DNA from: Berkiella sp963803015
GTDB lineage: Bacteria > Pseudomonadota > Gammaproteobacteria > Berkiellales > Berkiellaceae
Assembly (NCBI GenBank): GCA_963803015.1
Contig: CAWDKV010000003.1
Span: 930,001 to 994,000 of the forward strand
Direction: 5' to 3'
Length of the DNA: 64,000 bases
Shown: in pieces, positions 38,442-47,398 of the stretch
Numbering within the stretch: the stretch's first letter is position 1
Layout: the number at the start of each line of letters is the position of its first letter
The notes under the pieces: model-generated
The model's input: only the letters and a program-made list of their open reading frames with translations
Database searches by the model: none
Told to the model about the DNA's origin: nothing
Position numbers and translations under genes: made by a program

Positions 38442-38625
38442 AAAACATTGGTATCTACAGAAATGCATGACTTGTGTTAGAGCGCTTCTATCTCGATGAA
38501 TTAATAAACGTAATCATTGGAAAAGTTGCAAAAACAGTTAATCTCCCCTTGAAAAGGGGAGAGGCGCGGCTTGTCCTGCGTAGCGGTAGCGAAGCAGGAA
38601 GCGCGAGAGGGATTTTATCTTAAAT
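38442..38625 (+). repeat. Left arm of a 184-bp inverted repeat
   Basis: Pairs without gaps, and with only about a dozen mismatches, with 38988-39171 in opposite orientation. The inner end runs through GAGGGATTTTATCTTAAAT and contains the stop codon of the DUF559 gene. The arm has internal hairpins: TCTCCCCTTGAAAAGGGGAGA and a GC-rich GCTTGTCCTGC...GCAGGAAGC. Composition is far more GC-rich than the surroundings. Confidence 0.93.
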
Positions 38626-38983
38626 AATATTCTATATATTGATAAATTTCTTCCAGAACATGGCTAATAGCTTTCTTGATTTTATTATTATCAAATCTTA
38701 ATACTTTCAAGCCTAATTCATTCAAGTATGTATCACGTGAGAGATCATATTCTATAGCATCAGATTCAAAGTGTTGAGAGCCATCAACCTTAATGACAAG
38801 ATCAACTGCTGGTGCATAAAAATCAACAATATAATTACCTATTATTTTCTGACGATAAAATTGGATCTCTAGTATTTGTTTTTTTCGAAGGTGAGACCAA
38901 AGTATACGTTCATGTTCTGTTAAAGTTGAACGTAGATCATTTGCGTAAGGATGTAAATTTTGATTATAAAGACGAAATGTCAT
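38615..38983 (-). CDS. DUF559 (Vsr-like) endonuclease-domain protein
   Basis: 122 residues, full length for DUF559. LTEHERILWSHLRKKQ, FYRQKIIGNYIVDFYAP and LVIKVDGSQHFE show the PD-(D/E)xK-like core (Asp in VDFY, Asp in KVDGSQH), and LGLKVLRFDN is the last family motif. Relatives resemble very-short-patch-repair endonucleases, but their role is unproven. The gene fits exactly between two 184-bp inverted repeat arms: the ATG is 5 bases inside the right arm and the stop lies in the left arm. This gives the look of a small mobile or self-spreading unit. No good ribosome-binding site is visible. Confidence 0.9.
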   Translation of the reverse strand: MTFRLYNQNLHPYANDLRSTLTEHERILWSHLRKKQILEIQFYRQKIIGNYIVDFYAPAVDLVIKVDGSQHFESDAIEYDLSRDTYLNELGLKVLRFDNNKIKKAISHVLEEIYQYIEYYLR

Positions 38984-38987
38984 GATG

Positions 38988-39171
38988 ATTTAAGATAAAA
39001 TCCCTCTCGCGCTTCCTGCTTCGCTACCGCTACGCAGGACAAGCCGCGCCTCTCCCCTTTTCAAGGGGAGATTAACTGTTTGCGCGACTTTTCCAATGAC
39101 TACGTTTATTAATTCATCGAGGTAGAAGCGCTCTAACATAAGTCATACACTTTTGTAGATACTAATGTTTT
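38988..39171 (-). repeat. Right arm of the 184-bp inverted repeat
   Basis: Reverse complement of 38442-38625, beginning ATTTAAGATAAAATCCCTC beside the DUF559 start codon and ending TACTAATGTTTT. No gaps in the alignment, so the two arms were probably made together or are kept alike by conversion. Confidence 0.93.
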
Positions 39172-39225
39172 AAAAAGGAACATAGTTGCTCCCAACAAGC
39201 ATCGTCCTAAATTTAGAGGGATATT

Positions 39226-40761
39226 TTATCTTGGTCTACCACCAGCGCCTCTTCCAGGAACGGTAACGGAACTTCCAGTTGGTGTGACCGTTGTAGAGTT
39301 CATCGCATGGCATGGTGAGGGTGGTTGCGGTAAAACTCTTGCCGGCACGGCTGGTGGTTTTGCTTGAACTAAGAAAGCACGAGCTGGATTGATTAACTCT
39401 ACATGCGTAAATGTATTTGCAGTTGAGGAGCTGTTAGCAGCGCTTGCCGCGACTGTAGAGACTTTCGATGCTGGTGGTTTTGATATAGATGAAGCACTTA
39501 CTACAACGGCTGCGGATTTCGATGCAGATGGCTTTGACAGCGAAGCTGCGCTTGCTGCGACTGATGAGCTTGATGTTGGTGATTTTGGCATTGCATGAGT
39601 GCTAGCAGCAGGAGCTTTAGGTTTTGCAGTACCTGGTGCTGGTAAAGGCGGCAGTTGAAATTTTGCTACAGGTGCTGCTGGTTGTTGCACTCTTGGAGGA
39701 GAGACTTTAGCTGCTGGCGCCGTTGCTGTGGCGTTAGGAGCTGCTATTGATTGTTGTACTCTTGGCGGAGAAATTTTTGCTGCAGGTGTTGCTGCCATGG
39801 TGTTAGGCGCTCCTGCTGCTGATGGCTGCATTCTCGGAGGAGATACTTTAGCTGCAGCGCTAGGCACTGGGACTGATTGTTGTCCTCTTGGAGGAGATAC
39901 TTTTGCTGCTGGTGTTGTTGCAGAGTTAGGTAATGCAGAAGCTGCTGGCTTTGCTGCTAGAGCAGCAAGGCTCTGACTAGGAGGACTGCGGCGTCGGGTT
40001 TGTAATGCAGCAATGACGTCAGGATCACTTTCGACGGCAGCAGCTGCTGCATGTGCAGAAGAAGCGGCAGCAGCAGCAGCTGTATGCTTTTTATCTATTT
40101 CCTGTTTATTTAAATCAAGCTGTGTAATTCTAGTACGACATGTTTCAAGTTCAGAATCAATGGAAGCATGCTCTGAACTAAACTGCCTTACTTCTACAAC
40201 TTCAGGAAAGCCTAACATTTTATTGATAGTAAACAATCGCTGATCGCTGATTTGTGCTTCACCTAAAGCAATTTTTTGAATAAGGCCAGTCTGTATTTTT
40301 TGATAATCTGCTATTTGTTGATCATGGACTCTAATTGAATCTTCTAGTAGTTTAGCTTGAATATCGCTAGCTCGAATCGCTTCTTCCTTAGCTTCAATTA
40401 GTCTATCTAATGCATAGCTTTGTTTATCTAATTCTCTGCCTCTGATATCTAATTCTCTACTTCTGGCTTTAAGTCGATCTCTTTCCGCTTCCAATCCTCG
40501 TAGTTTTTCTGCTAATTGTTCAGTTCTTGCTTGATCTTGTGCTATTTCAAGTTTCAGTTTTTTGTACATCAAGGCCCCTCTGGCCAGTTTGTCAAAACCC
40601 TGAAATTTTTTATATTGATTTGCATCACGACCTAAAGCTATAAATATTTGCTCCGGAGTGATTTCGTTCTTTAAACGCTTCTTAAATAAATCTGCAAATA
40701 AAGGTGCTTCTTCGGGAGTAACGGAATTGATATCGAATGCAGCGGCGCCTTGTGTGCTCAT
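39226..40761 (-). CDS. Coiled-coil protein with Ala/Pro-rich SPPR repeat region
   Basis: 511 residues, no signal peptide. Residues 65-165 form a strong coiled coil (LAEKLRGLEAERDRLKARSRELD and similar), 195-235 a second one. From about 240 the sequence is low-complexity Ala/Pro/Ser with four spaced copies of K-V/I-SPPR-x-Q (for example KVSPPRVQQP), plus a later SxSKPxASK series, ending GRGAGGRPR. SPPR fits the cyclin-dependent-kinase consensus S-P-x-K/R and Lys/Arg-rich SP motifs also bind DNA minor groove; either role is speculation. GAGGTAAAAC site before the ATG. Composition differs strongly from neighbours (Ala/Pro codon runs, higher GC). A host-directed protein is likely. Confidence 0.72.
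   Translation of the reverse strand: MSTQGAAAFDINSVTPEEAPLFADLFKKRLKNEITPEQIFIALGRDANQYKKFQGFDKLARGALMYKKLKLEIAQDQARTEQLAEKLRGLEAERDRLKARSRELDIRGRELDKQSYALDRLIEAKEEAIRASDIQAKLLEDSIRVHDQQIADYQKIQTGLIQKIALGEAQISDQRLFTINKMLGFPEVVEVRQFSSEHASIDSELETCRTRITQLDLNKQEIDKKHTAAAAAASSAHAAAAAVESDPDVIAALQTRRRSPPSQSLAALAAKPAASALPNSATTPAAKVSPPRGQQSVPVPSAAAKVSPPRMQPSAAGAPNTMAATPAAKISPPRVQQSIAAPNATATAPAAKVSPPRVQQPAAPVAKFQLPPLPAPGTAKPKAPAASTHAMPKSPTSSSSVAASAASLSKPSASKSAAVVVSASSISKPPASKVSTVAASAANSSSTANTFTHVELINPARAFLVQAKPPAVPARVLPQPPSPCHAMNSTTVTPTGSSVTVPGRGAGGRPR
39660..39905 (-). repeat. Imperfect tandem repeat encoding KVSPPR units
   Basis: Four copies spaced roughly 55-70 bases apart, each encoding an Ala/Pro spacer and the core K-V/I-S-P-P-R; the DNA repeats CTTGGAGGAGA or CTCGGAGGAGA-like blocks on the plus strand. 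Confidence 0.75.
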
Positions 40762-40875
40762 GTTTTACCTCAGGGCTAGTCAAGATAACTGTACACTGCT
40801 TTTATCATAACTAGCTGGATAAATCAAGCTAAAAGGGATGTAAGTACACATAAGTTGAATTGATAACCAATTTTT

Positions 40876-42441
40876 TTATTTAATCAAATTAGTATGATTA
40901 GACGTTTGGAGCGAAGAGATTAAATCAGAGGTAGCGTCAAAATCATCTAGACTCAGATTGCTTAAATCAGGCAGGTCATCAAGAGTACCGAATGCTAGAC
41001 TCCCAAAACTGATATCATTTGAATCAATGATTAGGTTTGCCAAAGGACTATTTTTTGTAAAATCAGTATGTTGGTGTTCAAATATTTCACTTGTTTCGAT
41101 TTTCTTGTCAGGATTATGAATGTTTGTAATGTAATCTCTATGAACATCTTCAATTTTTTCTTCGACTATTTCAGTCAGCGTTGTGATTTGACGGTTTTCT
41201 GTACTGACTTCAGTAGATTCCCGTTTGATTTTAGAAGAACTTTCTTTAGCTTTGCTAACGTTTTCCTTCTCTGAACTTCTCCTGAGCTGAACATTTTGAA
41301 GTTCATTTTGGTGTTCATCCTTTTGATTTGATATTGTAACCAACTCTTGTCTAGTGCGCACAAGGTTATCTCTGTTTATCAAATCTTCTTTCATCGCTAC
41401 ATTAGTAACCGCTTTCTGACCCATTAAATCAGTTTTTACCTTATTATCTTCAAGAAATGTTTTAACGCCTTCATCAGTTTTTAGATCATTCACTCCACAA
41501 ACGGTGGCTGTTTGTTTAATTTTGTTATGAAATTTTGTTTCAACTTGAGCAATTTCTAGATCTCTCGCTCTGAGCAGTTCTGCTTTTCTTGCTTCATTTT
41601 GTGCAACGTTAAAGCCTTGTAATAGCGATCTGCCGCCTTTATATGTAGAGCCATTCAAGCCATCAATTAAATTCTGATATTTATGTTCAATTTTCGCAAT
41701 ATCTCTGTTTTTAATTTCATTAAGGCTGACTAATGCAACAACGAACCTTTCCATTTGTGCCTTAGGGACGTCCCTAAAGACTTTTTTGCCATTTATTTCT
41801 ATATCAGCAGCATAGCTTAGAATTTTATCAATATAGAATTTTCTTTGAGCGCGAAGGATAGTTTCACACTTTTTAATTTCTTGTTTTAAATGAACTTGAT
41901 AATGTTCTAATTGCAGGATGTATTGCTCATTTCTTGCTATTAAATATTTTAATTCTTCTTCACGTAGTTTTAATAAGTGGCGATGTTGAACATGATGATT
42001 TGTCTTGTCAATTAAGTCTGATTCATAATCCTTTCGTAACATTTCCAGTTTTTTTAACATTTGTTCTTTTTCATTTTGAGCTTGGAAAAAAAGGATAAGA
42101 GCTTCTAAGCGCAGCAGTTCATAGTTAAAATTGATAAGTTTGTTAATATAAATAAGTTCATTCAGCTTCTTTAATGAGATCGGCTGATGCTCTGGCACAT
42201 AGTTTTCGTCTAGTTCATCGGTGCTGAACGATTCAATCACATGTAAATGGGCGAAAAATTTATTGGCTTCTTTGATGATGGTTTCGGAGTGTGGATGGCC
42301 TTTAATTGAATCCAACTTATATCTTAGATTATTCGATATTTCTTCCAGTCGCGTTTTGCTGACAACACCTTCATGAATATCTAATTTTGTGAGCTTATTT
42401 ATTCTTTTTCTTTTATCTGAGAAGTGTTCAGTTGAAAGCAT
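40876..42441 (-). CDS. Long coiled-coil protein
   Basis: 521 residues, charged and almost entirely alpha-helical. Continuous heptads run over about residues 85-215 and again 255-400 (for example QNEKEQMLKKLEMLRKDYESDL). The last 60 residues are acidic and hydrophobic-spotted (DDLPDLSNLSLDDFDATSDL), which looks like a linear interaction motif. No catalytic motif. CGGAG site 8 bases before the ATG. Neighbour of the SPPR protein, with which it may share history as a coiled-coil effector. Function unknown. Confidence 0.7.
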   Translation of the reverse strand: MLSTEHFSDKRKRINKLTKLDIHEGVVSKTRLEEISNNLRYKLDSIKGHPHSETIIKEANKFFAHLHVIESFSTDELDENYVPEHQPISLKKLNELIYINKLINFNYELLRLEALILFFQAQNEKEQMLKKLEMLRKDYESDLIDKTNHHVQHRHLLKLREEELKYLIARNEQYILQLEHYQVHLKQEIKKCETILRAQRKFYIDKILSYAADIEINGKKVFRDVPKAQMERFVVALVSLNEIKNRDIAKIEHKYQNLIDGLNGSTYKGGRSLLQGFNVAQNEARKAELLRARDLEIAQVETKFHNKIKQTATVCGVNDLKTDEGVKTFLEDNKVKTDLMGQKAVTNVAMKEDLINRDNLVRTRQELVTISNQKDEHQNELQNVQLRRSSEKENVSKAKESSSKIKRESTEVSTENRQITTLTEIVEEKIEDVHRDYITNIHNPDKKIETSEIFEHQHTDFTKNSPLANLIIDSNDISFGSLAFGTLDDLPDLSNLSLDDFDATSDLISSLQTSNHTNLIK

Positions 42442-42591
42442 ATACAGATCTCCGATTTGCCATTTCTACAAATATGACAATAGATCATTCATTTTTGTTC
42501 TGCTTGATTATTTTAAGGTTTCAGATGGAGGAGGTGTATGTTCACATGTGAGAGATGTAATAGCTGGATAAAATTGACGTAAATTTCTGGA

Positions 42592-42633
42592 TTAGGCTGC
42601 ACCGAGTAGCTTATTTCTCGGTGTCTAGCCTAA
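42592..42633 (-). terminator. Long hairpin downstream of the 57-residue double-glycine peptide gene
   Basis: TTAGGCT/AGCCTAA and CACCGAG/CTCGGTG form two 7-bp stems joined by a small internal loop, 25 bases after the peptide stop in the leftward direction. There is no clear U-run, so termination is probable but not certain. Confidence 0.55.
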
Positions 42634-42657
42634 AGCAGAAGCGTTTAACTTTAAAAA

Positions 42658-42831
42658 TTACTGTTTATGAAAATATTGATATGCATATACAGAAGCTATC
42701 CCAAGGCCAAAAGCGCCTACTACTCCAATACCAAAAGCTACTACAGCTGCTTCAAAAAGGCCCTCAATAAGTCCTGGTCCAAGGAAGCCACCGGAGATGA
42801 CTTGAACTTCGTTTGTGTTAAGTGTTCTCAT
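42658..42831 (-). CDS. Double-glycine leader peptide, microcin/class II bacteriocin-like
   Basis: 57 residues. The first 15, MRTLNTNEVQVISGG, match the colicin V leader pattern (M-R-x-L-x-x-x-E-x-x-x-I/V-x-G-G) almost position for position, so cleavage after GG15 is expected. The mature part begins FLGPG and is a Gly/Ala/Val-rich hydrophobic helix with GxxxG-type spacing (VAFGIGVVGAFGLGIASVYAY) and a short polar end. An AGGAG site lies 10 bases before the ATG, TTGACA at 42904-42909 is a -35 candidate, and a hairpin follows the stop. Likely processed by the C39 exporter at 26069. No obvious immunity gene beside it. It is below usual gene-caller length. Confidence 0.85.
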   Translation of the reverse strand: MRTLNTNEVQVISGGFLGPGLIEGLFEAAVVAFGIGVVGAFGLGIASVYAYQYFHKQ

Positions 42832-42941
42832 TTTTAAATACTCCTAGAATTAATCGGCAGTGGGAAGATAATGTGAGCGAATGTTCACATACAAAAAGAG
42901 GTGTGTCAATGCTTTGCTTTTAAAATGGTTGGTCGATTAAC

Positions 42942-45410
42942 TTATTCCGAGTCTGAGGGATTAGAACTTTGGTTTAGCCTTGGTCTTTTTGTCGCAGCCT
43001 CACTGTCACCACTTTTGCGCTTTAATCCATGCTCATCATCTGCAGCTCTTGGTGTTTGCCTTAGCCTACCAAAGCTTGGCAAATAAGCTGCAGCCGTCGT
43101 GCCTATGTAATGCGCTGTTCTCGATAATAGACTCGGTTGAGGGACAATATGGAGGAGAGGATCCTCTAGGCCAAAATGATCTCTTAGATGATAATAGGTA
43201 AAATCATCTGGAAATTGTTGCAGCAGTTGCGCTTTAAACAGCAACCAATCACGGTTAGAAAGCTGTTGAAAAGCCATTCTGAGTAATTGAAATTTGACAT
43301 GCCGTGTCAGGCCAAGTGCAAAAAGAGATAGTACAACAGAAGTGTGATGAGTATAAAATGCGGGCTCCGATTCATACGTGTCAGTAAGCAGTTCTACTAT
43401 TAGTTGTGGGTTGTCATGGATTGTTGCTTGTACTGTTTTATCGCGAGCAAGTACTTCTAAGAATGGACGGTTGTGCACTCTGCCTAACCCTTTGAATAGA
43501 TCACACTCTAGAGCGCAATGCATCATTTTTTGCCATAAGGCAGCTTCATTTCTAGCCTGTATCGCCTGAATAAATTCAAACAAATGGCTTTTGGGGGTAG
43601 CTCTTATATGTCGTGACAAGAAATGATCTAAATAGGCAAGATTTGCCTGTTTGGCAATATCAACAAAAAGTGCGCCATAATTTTCCCCAATGGCATAAAG
43701 ATCAAATCTAGCACTTGCAACTAGAGCTAATAAAGGATTTATAATTGTCTTGCCTAGGTCATTTCTTTTGTATAAAGCTAAAGCGATGTTGGTTGCTTCA
43801 TGTTCAGTTAGAACATAATGTTTTATTAAATGCTCGGCTCTAGCCACATCTCCTTCGCTTAAAGCCAAAAGTAACAATTCTAAAACGAATTTTTCGCGTT
43901 GGTCAAAGCTTATCTCTTTCAAAGCAGACATGAAAATATCAGGATATTGTCTGGAATGTGTTTCTAGAACAAGATAGGGTATAAAACTTTGAAAAGCCTT
44001 CTGCATTATCAATATAATACAATCTTTTCTGTTATTAGCAAAAACCCAGGTCAATATTTCTTTGATGCACTCTTTAGTTTCGTCATTATCTATGGATAAA
44101 CTGAAAGTTGCTAACCCTAAATTAATCAAATCAATCTCGGCATGTTTACATGCCCATGCTATTACTCGAATATCTCTAACAAGAATGTTCTGAATGGTTT
44201 TATTGGCAAGCATTGCTTGATACGTCTCTGTTCGGATTTCACGTTGTGCTTCTGCGGGTTCTTGTGTGACACGATAATATGCCCACAAAAAATAAGAGGC
44301 TAGTAATGCGCATAATGCGATATCTCGCCCATCTAACGCAGCGCTCAATTGCGGCAATTGGCATAGTTTAAGAAGATCGGTGCGACAGGTTGCGACCAAT
44401 GGTGGCACCATAGCAGCTTGAAAATAGCTAATCCCCGCAAATTTTTGTAACTCGCCAAAAGTCTCTATTGTCATTTCTTTAAAGATATCATCAAAACGCC
44501 AATTAGAAATGCGATAGCAAAACTCTTCATCATTAAGGCTTTCGATAGTATCATCAGAAATATTCTTTATTTGAAGACATTCTTTTATTTCATAAATATT
44601 TTCACTGTTCAGATGTTCCTTCAGTGAAATAAGGAGAGGGGTGTGAACATCATCATCTGCATCAATAGGCTGCTCTGTAGTAAAAGCCTCTTCTTTTTGG
44701 GTCATTAATTTCTTTAGCTTTTCAATATCACGGCAAAGTGCAGCCCATTGCAGTCCTCTAATGCCTTTGTGTGTTAATTGTGTAGGATCTAATAAAGCTA
44801 ATAATGCTCTAAAGTTTCTAAATTCAAGGGCTGATTGAAGTCCGCGACTAAAAGAGAGCGTTAATATTCTGGAAACGGGGAAATCTCTTTGCATGCCAAA
44901 TTGCACATATGACGGCGTATCTTTATCATTATCGTTTTCAAAAAACTCATTGAGTGTTGATTCCATCTCTTTTCTATTTATCACTCCATTGGCTAAACGC
45001 AACAATCTATTCGTGAGATTAGAAGCAAGGTTTTTCAAACTCATGCCTGCAACAACTTGAGCTGTAGAGTATCTTCCAACAAAAGTTATAAGGTCGAAAG
45101 GCCGAAGATTAAATCCGAGCAAGTAGCGGATTGCTGGACGTAATGATGAGGGTTGCGTTTCATACTCAGGAGAATCTAGATAAATAGGGAAATAGTGTTG
45201 AATAATATTTTTAATGTGATCAGGGTCATTTGTTATATCATTAAAATATTTGCAGGCGAGGTTAAAATTGCCTTTGTTTTCTAATTCAATATCGAGCAGA
45301 ATATATTCGTAGATTTTTCGCCAGATATCTTTAGGGACCCGATTTAAAATAGTTGCATTATTCGTCGTGACAGAAGCTAATTTTGCCACAAGACCGCTGT
45401 CACCAAGCAT
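42942..45410 (-). CDS. F-box-like protein with C-terminal bipartite NLS-like tail
   Basis: 822 residues from the ATG at 45410 (GAGAG upstream; the frame is open to a TTG at 45437). Near the N-terminus LNRVPKDIWRKIYEYILL then FNLACKYFNDI fits the F-box pattern (L-P-x-D-I-W-x-x-I, then a CK-F-N helix). A long helical region of ankyrin-like or alpha-solenoid character follows (ALLDPTQLTHKGIRGLQWAA, LLLALSEGDVARAEHLIKH). The C-terminus KRKSGDSEAATKRPRL (797-812) is a textbook bipartite nuclear localisation pattern, closing with an acidic Ser tail. This points to a nuclear, ubiquitin-pathway effector; that is inference from motifs. Confidence 0.75.
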   Translation of the reverse strand: MLGDSGLVAKLASVTTNNATILNRVPKDIWRKIYEYILLDIELENKGNFNLACKYFNDITNDPDHIKNIIQHYFPIYLDSPEYETQPSSLRPAIRYLLGFNLRPFDLITFVGRYSTAQVVAGMSLKNLASNLTNRLLRLANGVINRKEMESTLNEFFENDNDKDTPSYVQFGMQRDFPVSRILTLSFSRGLQSALEFRNFRALLALLDPTQLTHKGIRGLQWAALCRDIEKLKKLMTQKEEAFTTEQPIDADDDVHTPLLISLKEHLNSENIYEIKECLQIKNISDDTIESLNDEEFCYRISNWRFDDIFKEMTIETFGELQKFAGISYFQAAMVPPLVATCRTDLLKLCQLPQLSAALDGRDIALCALLASYFLWAYYRVTQEPAEAQREIRTETYQAMLANKTIQNILVRDIRVIAWACKHAEIDLINLGLATFSLSIDNDETKECIKEILTWVFANNRKDCIILIMQKAFQSFIPYLVLETHSRQYPDIFMSALKEISFDQREKFVLELLLLALSEGDVARAEHLIKHYVLTEHEATNIALALYKRNDLGKTIINPLLALVASARFDLYAIGENYGALFVDIAKQANLAYLDHFLSRHIRATPKSHLFEFIQAIQARNEAALWQKMMHCALECDLFKGLGRVHNRPFLEVLARDKTVQATIHDNPQLIVELLTDTYESEPAFYTHHTSVVLSLFALGLTRHVKFQLLRMAFQQLSNRDWLLFKAQLLQQFPDDFTYYHLRDHFGLEDPLLHIVPQPSLLSRTAHYIGTTAAAYLPSFGRLRQTPRAADDEHGLKRKSGDSEAATKRPRLNQSSNPSDSE

Positions 45411-45587
45411 AAAGTACACTCTCAATGGGAAAGTCAAAGAATATTTTTAATTTTACGCTTGCGTATCTGGAAAATAAAGGCGAATAATGGCTCATCCAGA
45501 TGCAAGGAGGAAATCGTGAGATTAGGCAGATGGATGTATACTCACCAAATGTTCAAATGGAGCGAAAAAGGCTTTTCTAGGTGCTTT

Positions 45588-47105
45588 TTAAAATAGACCT
45601 AATCGATGCTTTTCATTATCACTTTCTTGGAGATTATCATTCAATGACACTATAGGCGGTGATAATGGCGTCGAAGGTTCGATAATTGGGAAATCACCTT
45701 TAGCCTCCTCTGAAAAAAGCAACGGGGGTGAAGAAGGAAAAGGCAGAGAAAATGAGGTAATCTCAAAACTGGGATAAATCCAAGGATTCTCCAGCGATGC
45801 ATCATCAGGCTCAGCTAGTTTCTGTTGAGAAGTTGTTGCATTAGATGTGAGCGCTATTTTTTCTATTGATTTTTTTGGTTTAACTGCCGCAAAACGCTGC
45901 AGATCTTCTAGTAACGCTTTGCCATCTTGATAGCCATGATTTTCTTTTAATGTTAAGCAAGGGATATTTCTCCCAATTTTTGGCTGGATAAATTTTTCTT
46001 GAAATGCTATTGATGAACGATATAACCAAAAGAAAACGGAATTGACTGAAGAGAAGTGTCTAGGTTTATTGTATGCATTCTTTAAACTGAATGTGGTCTG
46101 GTTGCCAATAATGGAAACACTCTCAAAGAGTTCACCCTGCGCCAAAAGCTTCTTTGTTTTTAATTGTTCTTTTGGTGTGGCAAATTGCTGAATTGCTTCT
46201 AGTACTGCTTTGCCATCTTGATAGCCATGATTCTCTTTTAATATTAAATAAGGAAGGGATGATATTACTTGGGGTTGTTTAAATGTTTCTTGGAACTCTT
46301 TTGATGAGCGATACAAAGCATAGAATATATAATTGACTAAATCGTAGTACTCTTCTTTATTATATTCAGATTTTAAGGAGAGTGTCACTTCATTACCTAG
46401 CAATAAAGCTTGTTCTATCAGTTCACCTTCCGCTAAGGCTTTTTTTACCAGCAATTGCCGTTTTTTTAAACTTGCCTGATCAACGAGATCTTTTGCGCTA
46501 ATTAAATTCATCAACTGCTCTAGGATTGCAAAACTTTGCAAATCATCAAGTATGGACAGTTCATTTTCGTGGTCAGAGATTTCTTTTAAAGTTAGGAAAG
46601 GAGAGTTTTGCCCAGTTGTGGGTCGCATAAATTTTTTTTGGAATGCATCTGATGTGCGATACAAAGTAGAAAGTGCGTAATTGATGGAAGAATAGTACTC
46701 TTTTTTATTGTATTCATCCTGTAAAATGAGTACAACATGCTTATCTTTGCGTTCAATTCGCGCGAACAGTCGACCTTGGGACAAGGCCTCTTTTACTTTT
46801 AAATGATTTGTTTTTTTACTATCAGGCATAGCTAAATTCATTAAAGTGTCGAGCACTTCTTGGTCGCTTTGATAGCCATGATCCTTTTTTAACGTCAAGT
46901 AAGGAATGGCTTTTCCCATTTTGGGTTGCATAAATATTTCTTGAAAAGCAGCTGATGCGTGATACAGTTCATATAACATTTTATTGATAGAAGGATAATG
47001 CTTCTTAGTGTTATATTTATTTTTAAATTTAAGCGTAACGTGATTAGCTTTCACCTTCACTTGAACTAATAGTTCACCTTGGGCTAAGGCGTCTTTTATT
47101 TTCAT
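45588..47105 (-). CDS. Protein of four ~91-residue tandem repeats, unknown family
   Basis: 505 residues. Four homologous units lie at about 3-92, 102-193, 218-309 and 315-406. Each runs: ALAQGEL-F/L (helix), a beta pair ending LK-x-x-YNK, then SSIN-x-x-x-x-x-LYRSS-x-x-FQ-x-x-F-x-x-P, and PYLTLKENHGYQDGK with a last helix. The Cys-poor, aromatic-rich unit looks like a small alpha/beta domain. The C-terminal 90 residues are Pro/Ser-rich. I do not recognise the repeat. AAAGG site before the ATG. Located among effector-like genes. The regular spacing argues for binding a repeated target. Confidence 0.75.
   Translation of the reverse strand: MKIKDALAQGELLVQVKVKANHVTLKFKNKYNTKKHYPSINKMLYELYHASAAFQEIFMQPKMGKAIPYLTLKKDHGYQSDQEVLDTLMNLAMPDSKKTNHLKVKEALSQGRLFARIERKDKHVVLILQDEYNKKEYYSSINYALSTLYRTSDAFQKKFMRPTTGQNSPFLTLKEISDHENELSILDDLQSFAILEQLMNLISAKDLVDQASLKKRQLLVKKALAEGELIEQALLLGNEVTLSLKSEYNKEEYYDLVNYIFYALYRSSKEFQETFKQPQVISSLPYLILKENHGYQDGKAVLEAIQQFATPKEQLKTKKLLAQGELFESVSIIGNQTTFSLKNAYNKPRHFSSVNSVFFWLYRSSIAFQEKFIQPKIGRNIPCLTLKENHGYQDGKALLEDLQRFAAVKPKKSIEKIALTSNATTSQQKLAEPDDASLENPWIYPSFEITSFSLPFPSSPPLLFSEEAKGDFPIIEPSTPLSPPIVSLNDNLQESDNEKHRLGLF
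45888..47099 (-). repeat. DNA encoding four tandem ~91-residue repeats
   Basis: Units begin at about 47099, 46802, 46454 and 46163 (leftward). Blocks such as GCCATCTTGATAGCCATGAT recur on the plus strand near 45930 and 46221, showing recent duplication of at least units 3 and 4. Confidence 0.8.
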
Positions 47106-47340
47106 AGGATACCTTTATTTCAAGCAAATCGCCTTTTAGCTGTGATCTGAGGAGGGACACATAAAATGTTAGTTGATTTGCTTTATATTGTATTGCGAAG
47201 TTGCGCTAATTTACACAATTGAAGTTTGTAAAACAACATTACATGTCATCCCTGCCTACGAATACTGCAGTTAGAGGCGATATTTAATAAGTGTGTTGTT
47301 GCAACAATGCTTTAATAATCGAGAGGATTAAGCTCAAGCA

Positions 47341-47369
47341 TTGACTGTAATTTGTAAACAAGCTACCTT
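47341..47369 (+). promoter_or_regulatory. Candidate promoter of the gene at 47399
   Basis: TTGACT at 47341-47346 and TACCTT at 47364-47369 with 17 bases between; a GAGGA ribosome-binding site follows 18 bases later. The -35 is strong, the -10 weak. A TTGTTGCAACAA palindrome lies about 40 bases upstream. The rest of the gap 47106-47398 shows nothing else firm. Confidence 0.4.
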
Positions 47370-47398
47370 ATATCCTCGCTGTTTTAGAGGAAGACGCT

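Noticed and set aside
38381..38455. Short frame MRIYTLSDK... in the gap before the inverted repeat
   Set aside because: AAGGAG abuts the ATG with no spacing and the frame runs into repeat remnants; not a credible gene.
39389..40243. Open plus-strand frames rich in Ala opposite the SPPR-repeat gene
   Set aside because: They arise from the low-complexity Ala/Pro codons of the real gene on the minus strand; no start signals.
42871..42890. TGTGA/TCACA pair as a CRP site
   Set aside because: Spacer is 8 bases rather than the 6 of CRP sites; kept only as an unassigned palindrome.
47174..47230. 18-codon frame after AGGAGG in the gap 47106-47398
   Set aside because: Good ribosome-binding site, but the product is too short and has no leader-like or other feature.
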